Source: Paracoccaceae bacterium | GTDB taxonomy: Bacteria > Pseudomonadota > Alphaproteobacteria > Rhodobacterales > Rhodobacteraceae | Reading direction: 5' to 3' | Length of the DNA stretch: 40,073 nucleotides | NCBI GenBank assembly: GCA_014239455.1 | Contig: JAAZYV010000028.1 | Coordinates: forward strand, 1 to 40,073 | Shown here: in pieces, positions 15,270 to 25,844 of the stretch | Numbering within the stretch: position 1 is the stretch's first letter | Layout: every line of letters begins with the position of its first letter | Translations under genes and position numbers: made by a program | Notes under the pieces: generated by a model | What the model was told of the DNA's origin: nothing | The model's input: the letters and a program-made list of their open reading frames with translations, nothing else | Database searches by the model: none

Positions 15270-16307
15270 TCAAAATAACTCCAAATTTTGGGACATGTGC
15301 AAGGGCGGATCGGCTTTGACTGTTATCTTTTTTCCTGTGAATGGATGTTCAAATTCGACCAGGCGGGCATGAAGTTGTAATTTCTGATAACCAAAATTAA
15401 TTTGAGAAGAATCATTGTCCATAAATTTAACTGTCGGATTATTTCCATATCTTTTGTCACCCATTATGGGGCAACCTATGCTTGCCATATGTTTTCTAAG
15501 TTGGTGTTTTCTTCCAGTTATCGCAAGAAGTTCAAGCCAGGTGCCTTCTTTACCGATTTGGCCTAAAACCTTATAAATGGATAAAGCTTCCTTTTCCTCT
15601 TTATCTAAGATCAATAATTGAAACCCTCTGTAATCTTCATTTTTTGTTAAAAGTCCTAACTCCCTGCTTTCTTGATTGCTGTCTGAAACGGGTGGACTAA
15701 AAATTATACCTTTTCGCTTCTTAGGAAATTTGTGGACTATTGCCCAATATATTTTTTTTACTTTCCTATCCTTAATCATCCCGGATATGATGCGCGCACT
15801 TTTTGGAGTCCTCGCTACTATTAAAACCCCTGATGTCTCCTTATCCAACCTATGCACAAGCTTGGGTACTGGGTTACCAGGAAGACTGAATTGAGGCAAA
15901 ACATTAGCAAGGTGATAATGACCTAATTTGGATCCACCCTGTACTGCCATTCCAGCTGGTTTATTAAAAATAATAAAGTGTTCATCATTAAAAATTAGAG
16001 ATTTTTTCAAATCCTCTACCAATTTTAACGAAATCCTATTGGGTGGGGGATCCATCCTTGAATTTTTTGAACGAATGAAATCTGGAACACGAATCTTTTG
16101 ATTTTCCAATACACGAGTATTTGGCCTCACTCTCAAACTGTCCGCACGCAATTGACCTGTTCTACATAACTTCTCTATCATAACTTTTGATATGTTGATG
16201 AAATGGGCTCTAAGCCATTTGTCTAATCGTTGGCCGTCTTCTGCTGCAGTCACTACAATTGGTTTCAATTTTTGCATTTCATTTTTTTCAGTGCTGTCTT
16301 TCGACAT
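15270..16307 (-). CDS. rluC: RluC/RluD-family 23S rRNA pseudouridine synthase
   Basis: 345 residues. An N-terminal S4 RNA-binding domain (about 20-75, GQRLDKWLRAHF...) precedes the catalytic domain. The catalytic Asp 155 lies in VHRLDKETSGVLIVAR. FNKPAGMAVQGGSKLGHY, the LLAITGRKHQLRKHM block and PIMGDKRYG are also typical. RluC isomerises three uridines of 23S rRNA; RluC rather than RluD is favoured by the alphaproteobacterial context with rarA and ATP12, which is inference. Its ATG directly abuts the rarA stop with no gap. Confidence 0.88.
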   Translation of the reverse strand: MSKDSTEKNEMQKLKPIVVTAAEDGQRLDKWLRAHFINISKVMIEKLCRTGQLRADSLRVRPNTRVLENQKIRVPDFIRSKNSRMDPPPNRISLKLVEDLKKSLIFNDEHFIIFNKPAGMAVQGGSKLGHYHLANVLPQFSLPGNPVPKLVHRLDKETSGVLIVARTPKSARIISGMIKDRKVKKIYWAIVHKFPKKRKGIIFSPPVSDSNQESRELGLLTKNEDYRGFQLLILDKEEKEALSIYKVLGQIGKEGTWLELLAITGRKHQLRKHMASIGCPIMGDKRYGNNPTVKFMDNDSSQINFGYQKLQLHARLVEFEHPFTGKKITVKADPPLHMSQNLELF

Positions 16308-17636
16308 CTAATCACCAGACTTTTTTATTAGATGATCTCTAAGCTTAGTGAAGTAAGCTAAACGCTTCTTAAGTTCCCTCTCTTGGCCCCGATCAACTGG
16401 ATGATAAAAAAGTTGCCGTTTCATACCCTCAGGAAAATAGTTTTGGCCTGAAAAGCCAGCCTTTGTATCATGGTCATATTCATAACTTTGTCCGTAGCCA
16501 AATTCGTTCATTAGGCTAGTGGCAGCATTTACTATGTGCTTTGGTGGTAGCTCTGAGTGGTGTTTTTTAGCATATTTTACCGAATACTGCTCAGCTTTAT
16601 ATACAGCATTAGACTTTGGAGAAAGTGATAAAAATAGTACCGCCATTACCAATGAAATATCTCCATCAGGTGGCCCTAATCTTTCGTAGGAGGACCAGCT
16701 ATCTAAAACTAGCCTTTGTGCATTGCTTGTAGCCAATCCAATATCTTCAAAAGATATCCGAAGTAACCTGCGAAAAATATAATTGGGGTCCTCGCCCGCA
16801 ATCATGGCTCGGGCTAACCAATAAAGTGCTGCATCTGGATCTGAACCCCGTATTGATTTATGAATGGCAGAAATAATAGCATAATGGCTATCACCAGCCC
16901 TGTCATGTTTAGGAATAGTTATGGACAATTTTTTTTCAAGTTCATCCACTGAAATATTCTGTTTTAATAAGAATGCTTGTTCTAACAAGTTAATCAAGAC
17001 TCTTGCATCACCACCTGATTTCTTGATTAAAGCAGCTCTACTGTCTTTATCTAGCGGCAAGGTTTTTTTCATAAAAATCTCTGCTCGCTTAATTATGTTA
17101 TCAAGCGCAATATTTGTTAATTTCCTAACTTCAAAAACTGATGATCTAGATAATAAGGCTGCATTCAACTGAAAGCTTGGGTTTTGTGAGGTGGCTCCAA
17201 TTAAACCCAAAATACCATTCTCAATTATGGGTAAAAACATATCCTGTTGCATCTTGTTAAAATAATGAATTTCATCCACAAACAGCAGGAACCTTTTTCC
17301 TTGGGATGAAGATTCCTGAGCCGACTTAAAGATACTTTTTAAATCTGCCGTTCCAGAAGAAACAGCACTTATTTCATGGAACTTAGCCTGTTTTATAGTT
17401 TTTGGCATCAACCTAGCCAATGTTGTTTTGCCGACGCCAGGTGGCCCCCATAATATTACTGAAGATACAATCTGATTTGTACACATTGCACGAAAAGGTC
17501 CATCCTTATTTGTCAAATGGTCCTGTCCACAAATGTCCTCGAAAGACTTTGGTCTTAACCGATCAGCTAATGGTTTTGAAGAATCGTCAACCGGTTCCGT
17601 GGTTATCATTGATCCAAAAAGGTCATTCATTGCCAC
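16308..17636 (-). CDS. rarA: Replication-associated recombination protein A (RarA/MgsA)
   Basis: 442 residues, an AAA+ ATPase of the clamp-loader group that acts at stalled replication forks. Walker A GPPGVGKT is at residues 64-71, Walker B is LLFVDEIHYF, GATSQNPSF is the sensor-1 region, and the C-terminal tetramerisation part includes AMIAGEDPNYIFRRL and YKYDHDTKAGFSGQ-like YEYDHDTKAGFSGQNYFP. Start ATG 17636, with a second ATG two codons on. It follows rplQ by 75 nt containing only a weak hairpin, so some read-through from the ribosomal cluster is plausible. Confidence 0.95.
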   Translation of the reverse strand: MAMNDLFGSMITTEPVDDSSKPLADRLRPKSFEDICGQDHLTNKDGPFRAMCTNQIVSSVILWGPPGVGKTTLARLMPKTIKQAKFHEISAVSSGTADLKSIFKSAQESSSQGKRFLLFVDEIHYFNKMQQDMFLPIIENGILGLIGATSQNPSFQLNAALLSRSSVFEVRKLTNIALDNIIKRAEIFMKKTLPLDKDSRAALIKKSGGDARVLINLLEQAFLLKQNISVDELEKKLSITIPKHDRAGDSHYAIISAIHKSIRGSDPDAALYWLARAMIAGEDPNYIFRRLLRISFEDIGLATSNAQRLVLDSWSSYERLGPPDGDISLVMAVLFLSLSPKSNAVYKAEQYSVKYAKKHHSELPPKHIVNAATSLMNEFGYGQSYEYDHDTKAGFSGQNYFPEGMKRQLFYHPVDRGQERELKKRLAYFTKLRDHLIKKSGD

Positions 17637-17711
17637 TTGTTAACTAAAATTTCTTCCAAATAAAAGAAAAATTATTGGAATCTATCAATGCACTTGAAAA
17701 ATATTCCTTAA

Positions 17712-18134
17712 CTATTCAACAGATTCTTCATCTTCAGCTTCTATCCGGGCTTTATCCTGAGCTCCCTTTGCCGAAACGTCTCTTTCAACAAATTCTATTA
17801 CTGCCATTGGCGCCATATCACCATATCTAAAACCAGCCTTAATTACTCGTGTATAGCCACCATTACGGTCTTTGTATCTCGGAGCCAGTGTTTCAAAGAG
17901 CTTCTTTACAGCGTCGTCCTGCTTTAACCTAGAATACGCTATTCTCCTGGAATGGAGATCACCCTTTTTTCCTATAGACACACACTTGTCAGCAATTCTC
18001 TTTAGTTCTTTCGCCTTTGGAAGGGTAGTCTTTATCTGCTCGTGCTCAATCAAAGAGCATATCATATTAGAGAACATGGCCTTTCGATGCTCATGAGTTC
18101 TGTTCAATTTGCGATGACTATTCCCATGTCTCAT
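17712..18134 (-). CDS. rplQ: 50S ribosomal protein L17
   Basis: 140 residues, opening [20 protein letters not shown] and containing [22 protein letters not shown], the L17 hallmarks. The C-terminal acidic tail ([14 protein letters not shown]) is an alphaproteobacterial feature beyond the E. coli length. L17 sits near the exit tunnel. Last gene of the ribosomal cluster, 90 nt after rpoA, as in most proteobacteria. Confidence 0.98.
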   Translation of the reverse strand: MRHGNSHRKLNRTHEHRKAMFSNMICSLIEHEQIKTTLPKAKELKRIADKCVSIGKKGDLHSRRIAYSRLKQDDAVKKLFETLAPRYKDRNGGYTRVIKAGFRYGDMAPMAVIEFVERDVSAKGAQDKARIEAEDEESVE

Positions 18135-18224
18135 AATAATTTACCATATTATTCTACGTTTTATTTACAACGCACAGTCGACGTTACAAAATCTGTTAAA
18201 CCCTAAACTGGAAAGAATCAACCC

Positions 18225-19241
18225 TCAAAACTGATCCTCATATTTCTTTGACAATTCCTCAATATTCTCAGGAGGCCATTCGGAAACATCCATTCCCAAA
18301 TGCAATTGCATACCAGTCAAGACTTCCTTTATCTCATTCAAAGATTTTCTTCCAAAATTAGGTGTTCTAAGCATTTCTGCCTCAGTTTTTTGTATTAAAT
18401 CACCAATATAAACAATGTTGTCGTTTTTCAGACAATTGGCTGATCTCACAGAAAGCTCTAATTCGTCTACTTTCTTCAAAAGAAGTGGGTTAAATTCTAA
18501 TTCATCCTCATCTTCATCCCGAGAATCGGTCTCAGGCTCATCAAAGTTTACAAAAACTGTTAGCTGATCCTGAAGTATCCTTGAAGCAAATGCCAATGAA
18601 TCTTCTGGGGCTATTGATCCATCGGTTTCAATTTCCATAGTCAACTTGTCATAATCCAACACCTGTCCTTCCCTGGTTGGAACAACATTATAGGAAACCC
18701 TTTTAACTGGGGAAAAAAGTGCATCAATAGCTATCAAACCAATTGGAGAATCTTCATTGTTCTGCTTATCAGCAGCCACATAACCTTTTCCGGCATCCAC
18801 AGTTAATTCCATTGAAAAAGACACTCCTTCATCCAAGTGACATATTATATGATCTTTGTTTAATATCTCAATTCCGTTTGATTCAGTTATGTCTCCAGCT
18901 GTGATAACCCCCGGCCCTTTCACATTAATAGTTAGCTTCTTTGGTCCTTCTACTTCCATAGAAACTGACACACCTTTTAGATTTAGTATAATATCAGTCA
19001 CGTCCTCTCTTACGCCGGCCAAGGATGAGAACTCATGTAACACATTATCTATTTGTACTGAAACAATTGCCGCTCCCTGTAATGAAGAAAGCAATATCCT
19101 TCTTAACGCGTTTCCTAGGGTCAACCCATAGCCCCTCTCAAGCGGCTCTGTCGTAATCGTTGCAGTACGTCTAGGATCGTCTCCAGGCTTGATATTTATG
19201 CCTGTCGGTCTTATCAATTCTTGCCAATTTTTTTGGATCAT
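18225..19241 (-). CDS. rpoA: RNA polymerase alpha subunit
   Basis: 338 residues from ATG 19241, which has GGAGG five bases upstream and gives the normal alphaproteobacterial N-terminus [10 protein letters not shown]. The frame is open 20 codons further up but that extension is unlike known alphas. The N-terminal domain (about 1-235) dimerises and holds beta and beta'. An acidic linker ([16 protein letters not shown]) joins the C-terminal domain, in which [11 protein letters not shown] keeps the Arg that contacts UP elements and activators. Lies between rpsK and rplQ as usual. Confidence 0.98.
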   Translation of the reverse strand: MIQKNWQELIRPTGINIKPGDDPRRTATITTEPLERGYGLTLGNALRRILLSSLQGAAIVSVQIDNVLHEFSSLAGVREDVTDIILNLKGVSVSMEVEGPKKLTINVKGPGVITAGDITESNGIEILNKDHIICHLDEGVSFSMELTVDAGKGYVAADKQNNEDSPIGLIAIDALFSPVKRVSYNVVPTREGQVLDYDKLTMEIETDGSIAPEDSLAFASRILQDQLTVFVNFDEPETDSRDEDEDELEFNPLLLKKVDELELSVRSANCLKNDNIVYIGDLIQKTEAEMLRTPNFGRKSLNEIKEVLTGMQLHLGMDVSEWPPENIEELSKKYEDQF

Positions 19242-19351
19242 AATTTCCTCCATTCCAGTAGACAACCTAATCCAAAAGCCACCTACGCCCGAGGGTTTCA
19301 CATATATAAATTTTACAGATTAAAAGTTACTCGGTACCAACATAATAATTA

Positions 19352-19741
19352 CTAAACTCTTCGACGCTTAGGTGGTCGACAACCATTGTGAGCCATGGGT
19401 GTTACATCACGTATTGAGGTTACAGTCATTCCAACGGTAGACAAAGCTCTCAAGGCGGACTCTCTCCCAGACCCTGGTCCTTGAATTTGAACTTCTAAGG
19501 TCTTCACCCCATGTTCCTGGGCCTTTTTCCCTGCATCTTCAGCTGCCATTTGAGCAGCATAAGGAGTTGATTTCCTCGATCCCTTAAAACCCATGGTGCC
19601 TGCTGAAGACCACGCAATAGCATTTCCTTGAGCATCTGAAATTAGGATTTTCGTGTTATTAAAGCTTGAGTTAATATGCGCAATTCCAGTAGAAATATTT
19701 TTCTTCTCTTTCCTCTTTGCCTTTGATTTCTCCACAGCCAT
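19352..19741 (-). CDS. rpsK: 30S ribosomal protein S11
   Basis: 129 residues from ATG 19741 ([15 protein letters not shown]); an in-frame TTG two codons upstream is less likely. Family motifs [39 protein letters not shown] and the invariant C-terminal [11 protein letters not shown] are present. S11 forms part of the 30S platform near the E site. Twelve nt separate it from rpsM. Confidence 0.98.
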   Translation of the reverse strand: MAVEKSKAKRKEKKNISTGIAHINSSFNNTKILISDAQGNAIAWSSAGTMGFKGSRKSTPYAAQMAAEDAGKKAQEHGVKTLEVQIQGPGSGRESALRALSTVGMTVTSIRDVTPMAHNGCRPPKRRRV

Positions 19742-19753
19742 ATTCAATAATCC

Positions 19754-20122
19754 CTATTTTCTCTTCCCTGCAATTGCTCTTGATGGTCCTTTTCTCGTTC
19801 TAGCATTTGTGTGTGTTCTCTGTCCTCTTACAGGCAACCCGCGCCTATGTCTTAATCCACGATAGCAACCTAAATCCATAAGCCGTTTTATGTTCATAGA
19901 CTTTTCTCGACGAAGATCACCTTCAACCATCGTATCTGCAGCTATATATTCTCTAATTGCGGATAATTGCACATCGTCTAGCTCATTCAACTTACTCAAA
20001 AGCGGGATTTTTAACTCTTGGCAAATCTTGTGAGCCGTTCCACCACCAATACCATGTATATATGTAAGCGCAATTGGTACCCTTTTCCCAGTTGGAAGAT
20101 TTACACCAGCTATTCTAGCCAC
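19754..20122 (-). CDS. rpsM: 30S ribosomal protein S13
   Basis: 122 residues, GTG start at 20122 with GGAG seven bases upstream. [17 protein letters not shown] and the C-terminal [25 protein letters not shown] identify S13, which contacts the P-site tRNA and makes the B1 bridge to the 50S head. It opens the alpha-operon part of the cluster; a strong promoter-like sequence lies 109-136 nt upstream. Confidence 0.98.
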   Translation of the reverse strand: MARIAGVNLPTGKRVPIALTYIHGIGGGTAHKICQELKIPLLSKLNELDDVQLSAIREYIAADTMVEGDLRREKSMNIKRLMDLGCYRGLRHRRGLPVRGQRTHTNARTRKGPSRAIAGKRK

Positions 20123-20133
20123 TTTTCACTCCA

Positions 20134-20271
20134 TTAATCTCTCAAGACTTCACATTTCTCATATTCTGATGCCAGTGAAATTCTTTGGTGTCTCTTTCCT
20201 ACCAGGTCAATCATCTCACAGGTTCGCCGGAGTATAGTCATACATTCTAATTCGTCAAGTTCGTAAATCAT
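20134..20271 (-). CDS. Possible 45-residue ORF between adk and rpsM
   Basis: ATG 20271 lies eight bases after the adk stop; TAA at 20134-20136 is 11 nt before rpsM. The peptide opens MIYELDELECMTILRRTCEM and has plausible composition, but it matches nothing I know, has no ribosome site and contains the best promoter-like sequence of the region within its first third. Leader RNA is the more cautious reading. Confidence 0.25.
   Translation of the reverse strand: MIYELDELECMTILRRTCEMIDLVGKRHQRISLASEYEKCEVLRD
20231..20258 (-). promoter_or_regulatory. Predicted promoter of rpsM-rpsK-rpoA-rplQ
   Basis: Minus-strand TTGACG (20253-20258), a 16-bp spacer and TATACT (20231-20236), each matching 5 of 6 consensus positions. 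Transcription would begin near 20224, leaving a leader of about 100 nt before rpsM. It marks the one place in the spc-alpha stretch with a long intergenic gap (157 nt). Confidence 0.55.
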
Positions 20272-20279
20272 TAAAAGAA

Positions 20280-20936
20280 CTAATTAAATTTTCCAATTAC
20301 ATTCGTAATATTTTTCTGAATTTCATCAATACTACCAAGGCCATCAATTTTCCGAAGAATCTTCTTTGCATGATAGAAACCTATTAAGGGAGACGTATCA
20401 CGGTAATAAGCCAGTAATCTAGTTCTGAGAGAATCCTCATTATCATCCTGCCGGAATTTAAAACTTCCCACACCACCACAAATATCACATAACCCTTTTT
20501 CTTTTGGAGGCTTAGTTAATTTGTGATAAAGCTCACCACATGAAGAACAGGTAAAACGACCAGTAATACGTTCTATTAGTTTGTTATCGTCTACAAATAG
20601 TTCGATCACGTGATCAAGGTTTTGTCCAGTTGTCACGAGTAATTCTTCTAAAGCATCTGCCTGACCCAATGTCCTCGGAAATCCATCAAATATAAAACCC
20701 TCGACATTACCTCCTTCAGCAATTTTATTTTCGATCAAACCTATTACTACATCATCAGTAACTAGTTCTCCTTTTGCCATTATCGCAGCAGCTCTTTTTC
20801 CTATTTCCGAATAAGCTTTCTTAGCCTCACGCAACATATCCCCCGTTGATAACTGAACCAAACTGTATTTGTCGCACAAAGCCCTAGCCTGTGTACCCTT
20901 TCCTGCACCCGGAGGACCAAGGAGAATTATATTCAT
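20280..20936 (-). CDS. adk: Adenylate kinase (long, zinc-finger LID form)
   Basis: 218 residues; interconverts ATP + AMP and 2 ADP. The P-loop [10 protein letters not shown] starts at residue 7. [14 protein letters not shown] and the RITGR LID entry are typical. The LID holds four cysteines (CSSCGELYH...CDICGG), the structural zinc site usual in alphaproteobacterial and Gram-positive enzymes but absent in E. coli. Its ATG overlaps the secY stop as ATGA, the common secY-adk coupling. Confidence 0.97.
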   Translation of the reverse strand: MNIILLGPPGAGKGTQARALCDKYSLVQLSTGDMLREAKKAYSEIGKRAAAIMAKGELVTDDVVIGLIENKIAEGGNVEGFIFDGFPRTLGQADALEELLVTTGQNLDHVIELFVDDNKLIERITGRFTCSSCGELYHKLTKPPKEKGLCDICGGVGSFKFRQDDNEDSLRTRLLAYYRDTSPLIGFYHAKKILRKIDGLGSIDEIQKNITNVIGKFN

Positions 20937-22285
20937 CTTTTTGCCTTCCTTTTTCGTTTGCTAGAACCACGGATTTTAGACCTCTCAATCAAACCCTCAT
21001 ATTGATACGCAAGCATATGAGATTGGATCTGAGTGATAGTATCCATAGTAACTGAAACAACAATTAGCAAAGAGGTTCCACCAAAATAAAATGGGATCGC
21101 GAACTGCGATCTAAGTACTTCAGGAAGTAAACAAACCGCTGCTAGATAGCCTGATCCCAATACAAGTGTCCTCATGACCACGTACTCTAGATATTGAGCA
21201 GTTCGTTCTCCTGGTCTAATTCCAGGGACAAATCCTCCCTGCTTCTTTAGATTGTCTGCTACCTCATCAGGTTTAAAAGCTACATTTAAAGTATAAAAAT
21301 ATGTAAAGAAAATAATCATACCACCAAAAAACATGTAATACATTGGTTGGCCAGGTCCAAGATACGCCGTCACTGTTGCAAGAATTCCCGTGCTGTCATC
21401 CTGAGCAAAAGTTACAACTGTTGTCGGTAAAAGCAGAAGAGATGAAGCAAATATAGCAGGGATAACTCCTGAGGGATTTAATTTAACTGGTAGGCTAGAA
21501 CTATCCCCACCATACATCTTCATCCCGATTTGCCGTCTAGGGTATTGTATATGAATCTTTCTCAGTGCACGCTCTAGATAAACTACTAGACCGATGACCA
21601 CAACTACCATTGCTATTACAGCTAGGATTACCAATGGACTAATGACACCAGACCGACCAGAAGCAAAAAATTGTGCCAAGGCTGCAGGTAATTCAGCCAC
21701 AATGCCCACAAAAATTATCAAAGATATTCCGTTTCCAATTCCCCTTGCAGTTATTTGTTCCCCTAACCACATTAGGAACATTGTGCCTCCCACAAGGGTA
21801 ATTATGCAAGAAGCACGAAAATACCAACCTGGATCTGAGGCTAAACCCTGACTTTCCAACCCTACTGAAATCCCATAAGCCTGAAAAAAGGCTAGGAGCA
21901 CCGTACCGTATCTTGTGTACTGATTTATTTTCTTTCTTCCCTGCTCTCCTTCTTTTTTTAATTGTTCTAGCTGCGGTACCATGGATGCAAGCAACTGCAT
22001 AATTATGGATGAAGTTATATAAGGCATTATTCCAAGAGCAAAGATAGCCATCCTCCCCACCGCACCACCAGTGAACATGTTTAGCATCCCACCTATTCCA
22101 GTATTTGCTTGCTCAAAAAAAGATCTTAACTGACCCGCATCAATACCTGGCACAGGAATATAAGTGCCAATTCGGTAAACAATTAATAAACCTAGAGCAT
22201 AAAAGATACGCCGCTGAAGATCTTTAGCTTTCCCAAAAGATCCCCAACTTAAATTGGCCGCCATTTGTTCTGCTGCAGAAGGCAT
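20933..22285 (-). CDS. secY: Protein translocase subunit SecY
   Basis: 450 residues with about ten membrane helices. It forms the Sec channel. Conserved stretches are [13 protein letters not shown] near the first helix, [55 protein letters not shown] and the cytoplasmic loop [19 protein letters not shown] basic tail ([16 protein letters not shown]) ends the protein. It begins 51 nt after rplO and couples to adk. The N-terminal [17 protein letters not shown] closely recalls Rhodobacterales SecY (from memory). Confidence 0.97.
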   Translation of the reverse strand: MPSAAEQMAANLSWGSFGKAKDLQRRIFYALGLLIVYRIGTYIPVPGIDAGQLRSFFEQANTGIGGMLNMFTGGAVGRMAIFALGIMPYITSSIIMQLLASMVPQLEQLKKEGEQGRKKINQYTRYGTVLLAFFQAYGISVGLESQGLASDPGWYFRASCIITLVGGTMFLMWLGEQITARGIGNGISLIIFVGIVAELPAALAQFFASGRSGVISPLVILAVIAMVVVVIGLVVYLERALRKIHIQYPRRQIGMKMYGGDSSSLPVKLNPSGVIPAIFASSLLLLPTTVVTFAQDDSTGILATVTAYLGPGQPMYYMFFGGMIIFFTYFYTLNVAFKPDEVADNLKKQGGFVPGIRPGERTAQYLEYVVMRTLVLGSGYLAAVCLLPEVLRSQFAIPFYFGGTSLLIVVSVTMDTITQIQSHMLAYQYEGLIERSKIRGSSKRKRKAKR

Positions 22286-22336
22286 ATTTTACCCCTTGTT
22301 CCCCTTAATTGAAAAAAACTTAAAGATCTAAACTCG

Positions 22337-22792
22337 TTAGAAAATAGAGCAAGACCCCCCTTGCTTTTCAATAGCTGACATTGCACCTTTAGATGCACCT
22401 GTCACCTTAATCATAACTTTTGAGGTAAGCGTACCCTTTCCCAAAATCCTCACTCCATCAAACTTTCGCGTTACCACCCCAGAATCTTGTAGTACATCTT
22501 CATTTATTTCTTTCTTCGGGTCAATTTTCTTTCGGTCGATAAAATCTTGTAAAGTGCCTAGATTTACCACCACATATCTCTTTGGATTAGGAACATTGAA
22601 ACCTCTTTTAGGCAATCGCATGTAAATTGGCATTTGCCCCCCTTCAAACCCATTAATAGACACACCAGAACGTGATTTCTGCCCATTCAATCCTCGTCCA
22701 CAAGTTTTACCAATGCCTGAGCCTGGTCCTCTACCTACCCGCTTTTTTCTGCGCTTGGCGCCCGGTCTTTCTCCTAACTCATGTAACTTCAT
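22337..22792 (-). CDS. rplO: 50S ribosomal protein L15
   Basis: 151 residues. The glycine- and arginine-rich N-terminal arm ([18 protein letters not shown], then GQKSRSG) that threads through 23S rRNA is followed by [18 protein letters not shown] and a globular C-terminal part ending SCSIF. It is full length. A 69-nt gap to rpmD upstream is one of the longer ones in the spc section. Confidence 0.98.
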   Translation of the reverse strand: MKLHELGERPGAKRRKKRVGRGPGSGIGKTCGRGLNGQKSRSGVSINGFEGGQMPIYMRLPKRGFNVPNPKRYVVVNLGTLQDFIDRKKIDPKKEINEDVLQDSGVVTRKFDGVRILGKGTLTSKVMIKVTGASKGAMSAIEKQGGSCSIF

Positions 22793-22861
22793 AACAGCCT
22801 CTCTTACTTTAGCTAGAATGCAAAAAAAAGCTTTTTGCTAACCTAGAAATGGTCCTACAAA

Positions 22862-23056
22862 TCATACCTCAGACTCATCCAGCACTCGTACTAAATGGGG
22901 TATTTTATTTATCATTCCCCTCACTGAAGGAGTATCGTTTAGTTCAGAAATTTTGTGCATCTTATTCAGACCTAAGCCCTTCAAAGTTGCTCTCTGATCT
23001 TTGGGTCTTCTTATTGGAGATCCAATTTGCTTAATATATATCTTTTTTTCTACCAT
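22862..23056 (-). CDS. rpmD: 50S ribosomal protein L30
   Basis: 64 residues, bacterial short form: [25 protein letters not shown] and the terminal [10 protein letters not shown] match L30. ATG 23056 lies 19 nt after the rpsE stop. L30 binds 5S-proximal regions of the large subunit. No extension or damage is visible. Confidence 0.96.
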   Translation of the reverse strand: MVEKKIYIKQIGSPIRRPKDQRATLKGLGLNKMHKISELNDTPSVRGMINKIPHLVRVLDESEV

Positions 23057-23075
23057 ATTGATTCCTTGAGCTCTA

Positions 23076-23633
23076 TTAGGTTGGCATTTCTTTCATTTCT
23101 TCATCTTTAAATACAATTTCTGAAAGCTTTTTACCTCTCCGCCGGGCCACAACTCTTGGACTGACTTCCTTTTTTAAACCATCAATAGTAGCTCGCACCA
23201 TGTTATATGGATTTTGTGATCCAATAGACTTGGCGACAACATCTTGAATACCAAGCATTTCGAAAACAGCTCGCATAGGCCCCCCTGCGATTATTCCAGT
23301 TCCAGCGGGAGCAGTGCGCATCACCACTAATCCAGCCCCATGTCGACCATTTATGTCATGATGTAAGGTTCTACCTTCTTTAAGTGGCACCTTCACTGTT
23401 TGCGTTTTGGCCTGTTCTGTTGCCTTACGTATCGCCTCAGGAACTTCTTTGGCCTTACCCTTACCAAAGCCCACACGTCCATGCTGATCACCAACTACGA
23501 CAAGTGCTGCAAATACAAACCGCTTTCCGCCCTTCACAGTTTTTGATACTCGATTAATCGCTACCAATCTATCAGAAAATTCTGAGGATTCCTCACGTTC
23601 CCTTTTGTCTCTACGGTTTACATCTCTTGCCAT
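23076..23633 (-). CDS. rpsE: 30S ribosomal protein S5
   Basis: 185 residues. The double-stranded RNA-binding part reads [29 protein letters not shown], and the C-terminal part has [27 protein letters not shown] and [17 protein letters not shown]5 lines the mRNA entry channel and affects decoding accuracy. The spectinomycin-contact loop (VSKTVKGGK) looks wild type. Twelve nt follow rplR. Confidence 0.98.
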   Translation of the reverse strand: MARDVNRRDKREREESSEFSDRLVAINRVSKTVKGGKRFVFAALVVVGDQHGRVGFGKGKAKEVPEAIRKATEQAKTQTVKVPLKEGRTLHHDINGRHGAGLVVMRTAPAGTGIIAGGPMRAVFEMLGIQDVVAKSIGSQNPYNMVRATIDGLKKEVSPRVVARRRGKKLSEIVFKDEEMKEMPT

Positions 23634-23645
23634 ATACCATTTCTC

Positions 23646-24005
23646 CTAAAACTTGAGGCCTTCTTCCCGAGCAGCGTCAGCTAAAGCTTTAACTCTACCA
23701 TGGAACAAGAACCCACCTCTATCGAAATATACTTCAGTTATTCCGGTCTTCTTTGCTCTAATAGCTATCTCTTTACCAACAAGTGCTGCAGTTTCAACAC
23801 TATTTCTAAGAGTCTTTCCCAGAGAACTCTCTCTAGTCGAAGCCGAAGCAATTGTCTTACCAACAGAATCATCAATAAGCTGAACGTACATATTCTTGGA
23901 GGACCTATGCACACTCATTCTAACCCGTGACTTTGAGAACTGCTTAATTCTATTACGAACCCGCAATCGTCTCCTTATAAATAAGTTTTGTTTCTTCTTA
24001 CTCAT
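23646..24005 (-). CDS. rplR: 50S ribosomal protein L18
   Basis: 119 residues. The basic N-terminal [32 protein letters not shown] and the C-terminal [26 protein letters not shown] are characteristic. L18 binds 5S rRNA with L5 and L25. Ten nt separate it from rplF. Confidence 0.98.
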   Translation of the reverse strand: MSKKKQNLFIRRRLRVRNRIKQFSKSRVRMSVHRSSKNMYVQLIDDSVGKTIASASTRESSLGKTLRNSVETAALVGKEIAIRAKKTGITEVYFDRGGFLFHGRVKALADAAREEGLKF

Positions 24006-24015
24006 AGCAAAATTC

Positions 24016-24549
24016 CTACTTTTTCTTACCTTCCTTGGCGAAAACGTATTCGTCTTTATATCTTATGCCTTTGCCTTTATATGGTTCTGGCTTTCGCTTT
24101 GACCTAATGTTTGCTGCAATTTGCCCTACAACTTGTTGATCTATTCCATTTATTGTAATCTCGGTTGGCTTTGGGACACTAATCTTCACGGTGTCGGGAA
24201 TATCAAACTCAATCTCATGCGAATAACCAAGAGAAAGTTTTAGTGCCTTCCCCTGAAGCGCTGCCCTATATCCCACACCATTTAACTCTAAATGTTTTGA
24301 AAAACCGTTTGTGACCCCTTCTATTAGATTTGCAATCTGTGTTCTGTTCATACCCCAGTGTTGTCTAGCTTTCTTAGACAAATTTATTGGTTTAACAAAA
24401 ATTTGATTTTCACTCAATTCAACCAAAACTTCTTTGGAAGCATGAAACTCCCTATTGCCATTTGGTCCTTTCACTTCAATTTTACCGCCAACTACACTAG
24501 CAGTAACGTTTTCAGGAATATTAATAGGTTTTTTTCCAATCCGAGACAT
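24016..24549 (-). CDS. rplF: 50S ribosomal protein L6
   Basis: 177 residues from ATG 24549, which has GAGGG five bases upstream and gives the standard MSRIGKKPI start. The frame is open eight codons further, into the end of rpsH, but that is not the real start. The C-terminal RNA-binding half ends [25 protein letters not shown], typical of L6 near the sarcin-ricin loop. Confidence 0.98.
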   Translation of the reverse strand: MSRIGKKPINIPENVTASVVGGKIEVKGPNGNREFHASKEVLVELSENQIFVKPINLSKKARQHWGMNRTQIANLIEGVTNGFSKHLELNGVGYRAALQGKALKLSLGYSHEIEFDIPDTVKISVPKPTEITINGIDQQVVGQIAANIRSKRKPEPYKGKGIRYKDEYVFAKEGKKK

Positions 24550-24557
24550 TTTTTCCC

Positions 24558-24956
24558 TCAAAATACAGTGCAAAGGACTTCGCCACCAACATTGGTAGCT
24601 CTGGCCTTACTATCTGACATAACTCCTTTTGGAGTCGATATAATAGCTATACCAAGACCCTGCCTTACCCGAGGAATATCTTTAACACCTGTGTAGACTC
24701 TTCGCCCTGGGGTTGAAATACGCTTAAGTTCCTTAATGACTGGTTGGCCATCGAAATACTTCAAATCTATTTGGAGATTCTTTTTACCTTCGTCATCCTG
24801 AACAGCCTGATACCCCTTTATAAACCCTTCGGATTTTAAAACATCAAGGACCCAACTTCTCAATTTGGATGCAGGTGCCATTACCGCAGTTCTATTCCTC
24901 ATCTGTGCATTCCTAATTCTTGCAAGCAGATCACCGATTGGATCATTCATAACCAT
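24558..24956 (-). CDS. rpsH: 30S ribosomal protein S8
   Basis: 132 residues. [15 protein letters not shown] opens the protein and the C-terminal [35 protein letters not shown] block is the rRNA-binding part. S8 is a primary 16S-binding protein that in E. coli represses the spc operon. The start could be ATG 24956 or the second ATG two codons on; GAGAGG spacing (3 or 9 nt) favours the second slightly. Confidence 0.98.
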   Translation of the reverse strand: MVMNDPIGDLLARIRNAQMRNRTAVMAPASKLRSWVLDVLKSEGFIKGYQAVQDDEGKKNLQIDLKYFDGQPVIKELKRISTPGRRVYTGVKDIPRVRQGLGIAIISTPKGVMSDSKARATNVGGEVLCTVF

Positions 24957-24970
24957 AAGCCTCTCCCCAA

Positions 24971-25276
24971 CTACCAGCTCGACTTTACCATACCCGGAAT
25001 TTCTCCACGGGAAGCCAAGTCCCTTAACGCTATCCGAGACATTTTTAACTTCCTATAAAACGCCTTTGGTCTACCTGTAATCTTGCAACGATTATGTAAT
25101 CTAGTTGGAGACGAATTTGGTGGTAATTTTGCTAGATCAATTTGAGCTTTAAAACGTTCTTCCATAGATAACTCTCTGTTCTTCACTATCTCCTTAAGTG
25201 CCGACCTGCGCTTAGAAAATTTCTTAACAAGCTTTTGCCTTTTCAACTCACGATTTATCATCGAAACTTTAGCCAT
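24971..25276 (-). CDS. rpsN: 30S ribosomal protein S14 (zinc-free form)
   Basis: 101 residues, the long form without the CxxC zinc motif (only one Cys, in [22 protein letters not shown]). The C-terminal [11 protein letters not shown]-like [13 protein letters not shown] is invariant in this type. It sits in the 30S head. Sixteen nt follow rplE. Confidence 0.98.
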   Translation of the reverse strand: MAKVSMINRELKRQKLVKKFSKRRSALKEIVKNRELSMEERFKAQIDLAKLPPNSSPTRLHNRCKITGRPKAFYRKLKMSRIALRDLASRGEIPGMVKSSW

Positions 25277-25292
25277 TTCAATCTCCCCAATC

Positions 25293-25844
25293 CTAATTCA
25301 TAAAAGGCATGTTGAGCCGTTTCAACAATGCCTGAGCCTCATCATCACTAGATGCACTCGTACAGATGACTACATCTAAACCCCATATCATATCAACTTT
25401 ATCAAAATCGATTTCTGGAAAAACAATATGCTCCTTTATTCCAAGAGCATAATTACCCCGACCATCAAAACTTTTGGAGGATACTCCTCTAAAATCCCGT
25501 ATCCTCGGCATTGCGATAGTGATTAGTCTATCCAAAAATTCATACATCCTATTCCGCCGCAAAGTCACCTTGACCCCAAGAGGCATATCTTCTCTTACTT
25601 TGAAACCAGCAATAGATTTCTTTGCTCTAGTAATGACAGGAAGTTGCCCTGCTATTTTTTTTAAATCCTCTTTAGCACTATTTATTTTCTTGCTATCACC
25701 TACTGCCTCACCAACACCCATGTTTAAAACTATCTTCTCTAGACAAGGAATCATCATAGCGTTTTTATAAGAATACTTTTTTTTCAAATCATCTCGTATC
25801 TCTCGTTGATATTTGTCTTTTAATCTTGGTAAATAATCAACCAT
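25293..25844 (-). CDS. rplE: 50S ribosomal protein L5
   Basis: 183 residues. [13 protein letters not shown]-like [38 protein letters not shown] and [24 protein letters not shown] are the L5 signatures. L5 carries 5S rRNA into the 50S subunit and touches the P-site tRNA. Its start lies eight bases inside the end of rplX, so the two are translationally coupled. Confidence 0.98.
   Translation of the reverse strand: MVDYLPRLKDKYQREIRDDLKKKYSYKNAMMIPCLEKIVLNMGVGEAVGDSKKINSAKEDLKKIAGQLPVITRAKKSIAGFKVREDMPLGVKVTLRRNRMYEFLDRLITIAMPRIRDFRGVSSKSFDGRGNYALGIKEHIVFPEIDFDKVDMIWGLDVVICTSASSDDEAQALLKRLNMPFMN

Noticed and set aside
17654-17680. TTCCAA/TTGGAA hairpin between rplQ and rarA as terminator
   Set aside because: Six-bp A+T-rich stem with a 15-nt loop and no clean U-run; too weak to call.
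19242-19301. 20-residue N-terminal extension of RpoA
   Set aside because: ATG 19241 has a near-perfect ribosome site and gives the standard [10 protein letters not shown] start.
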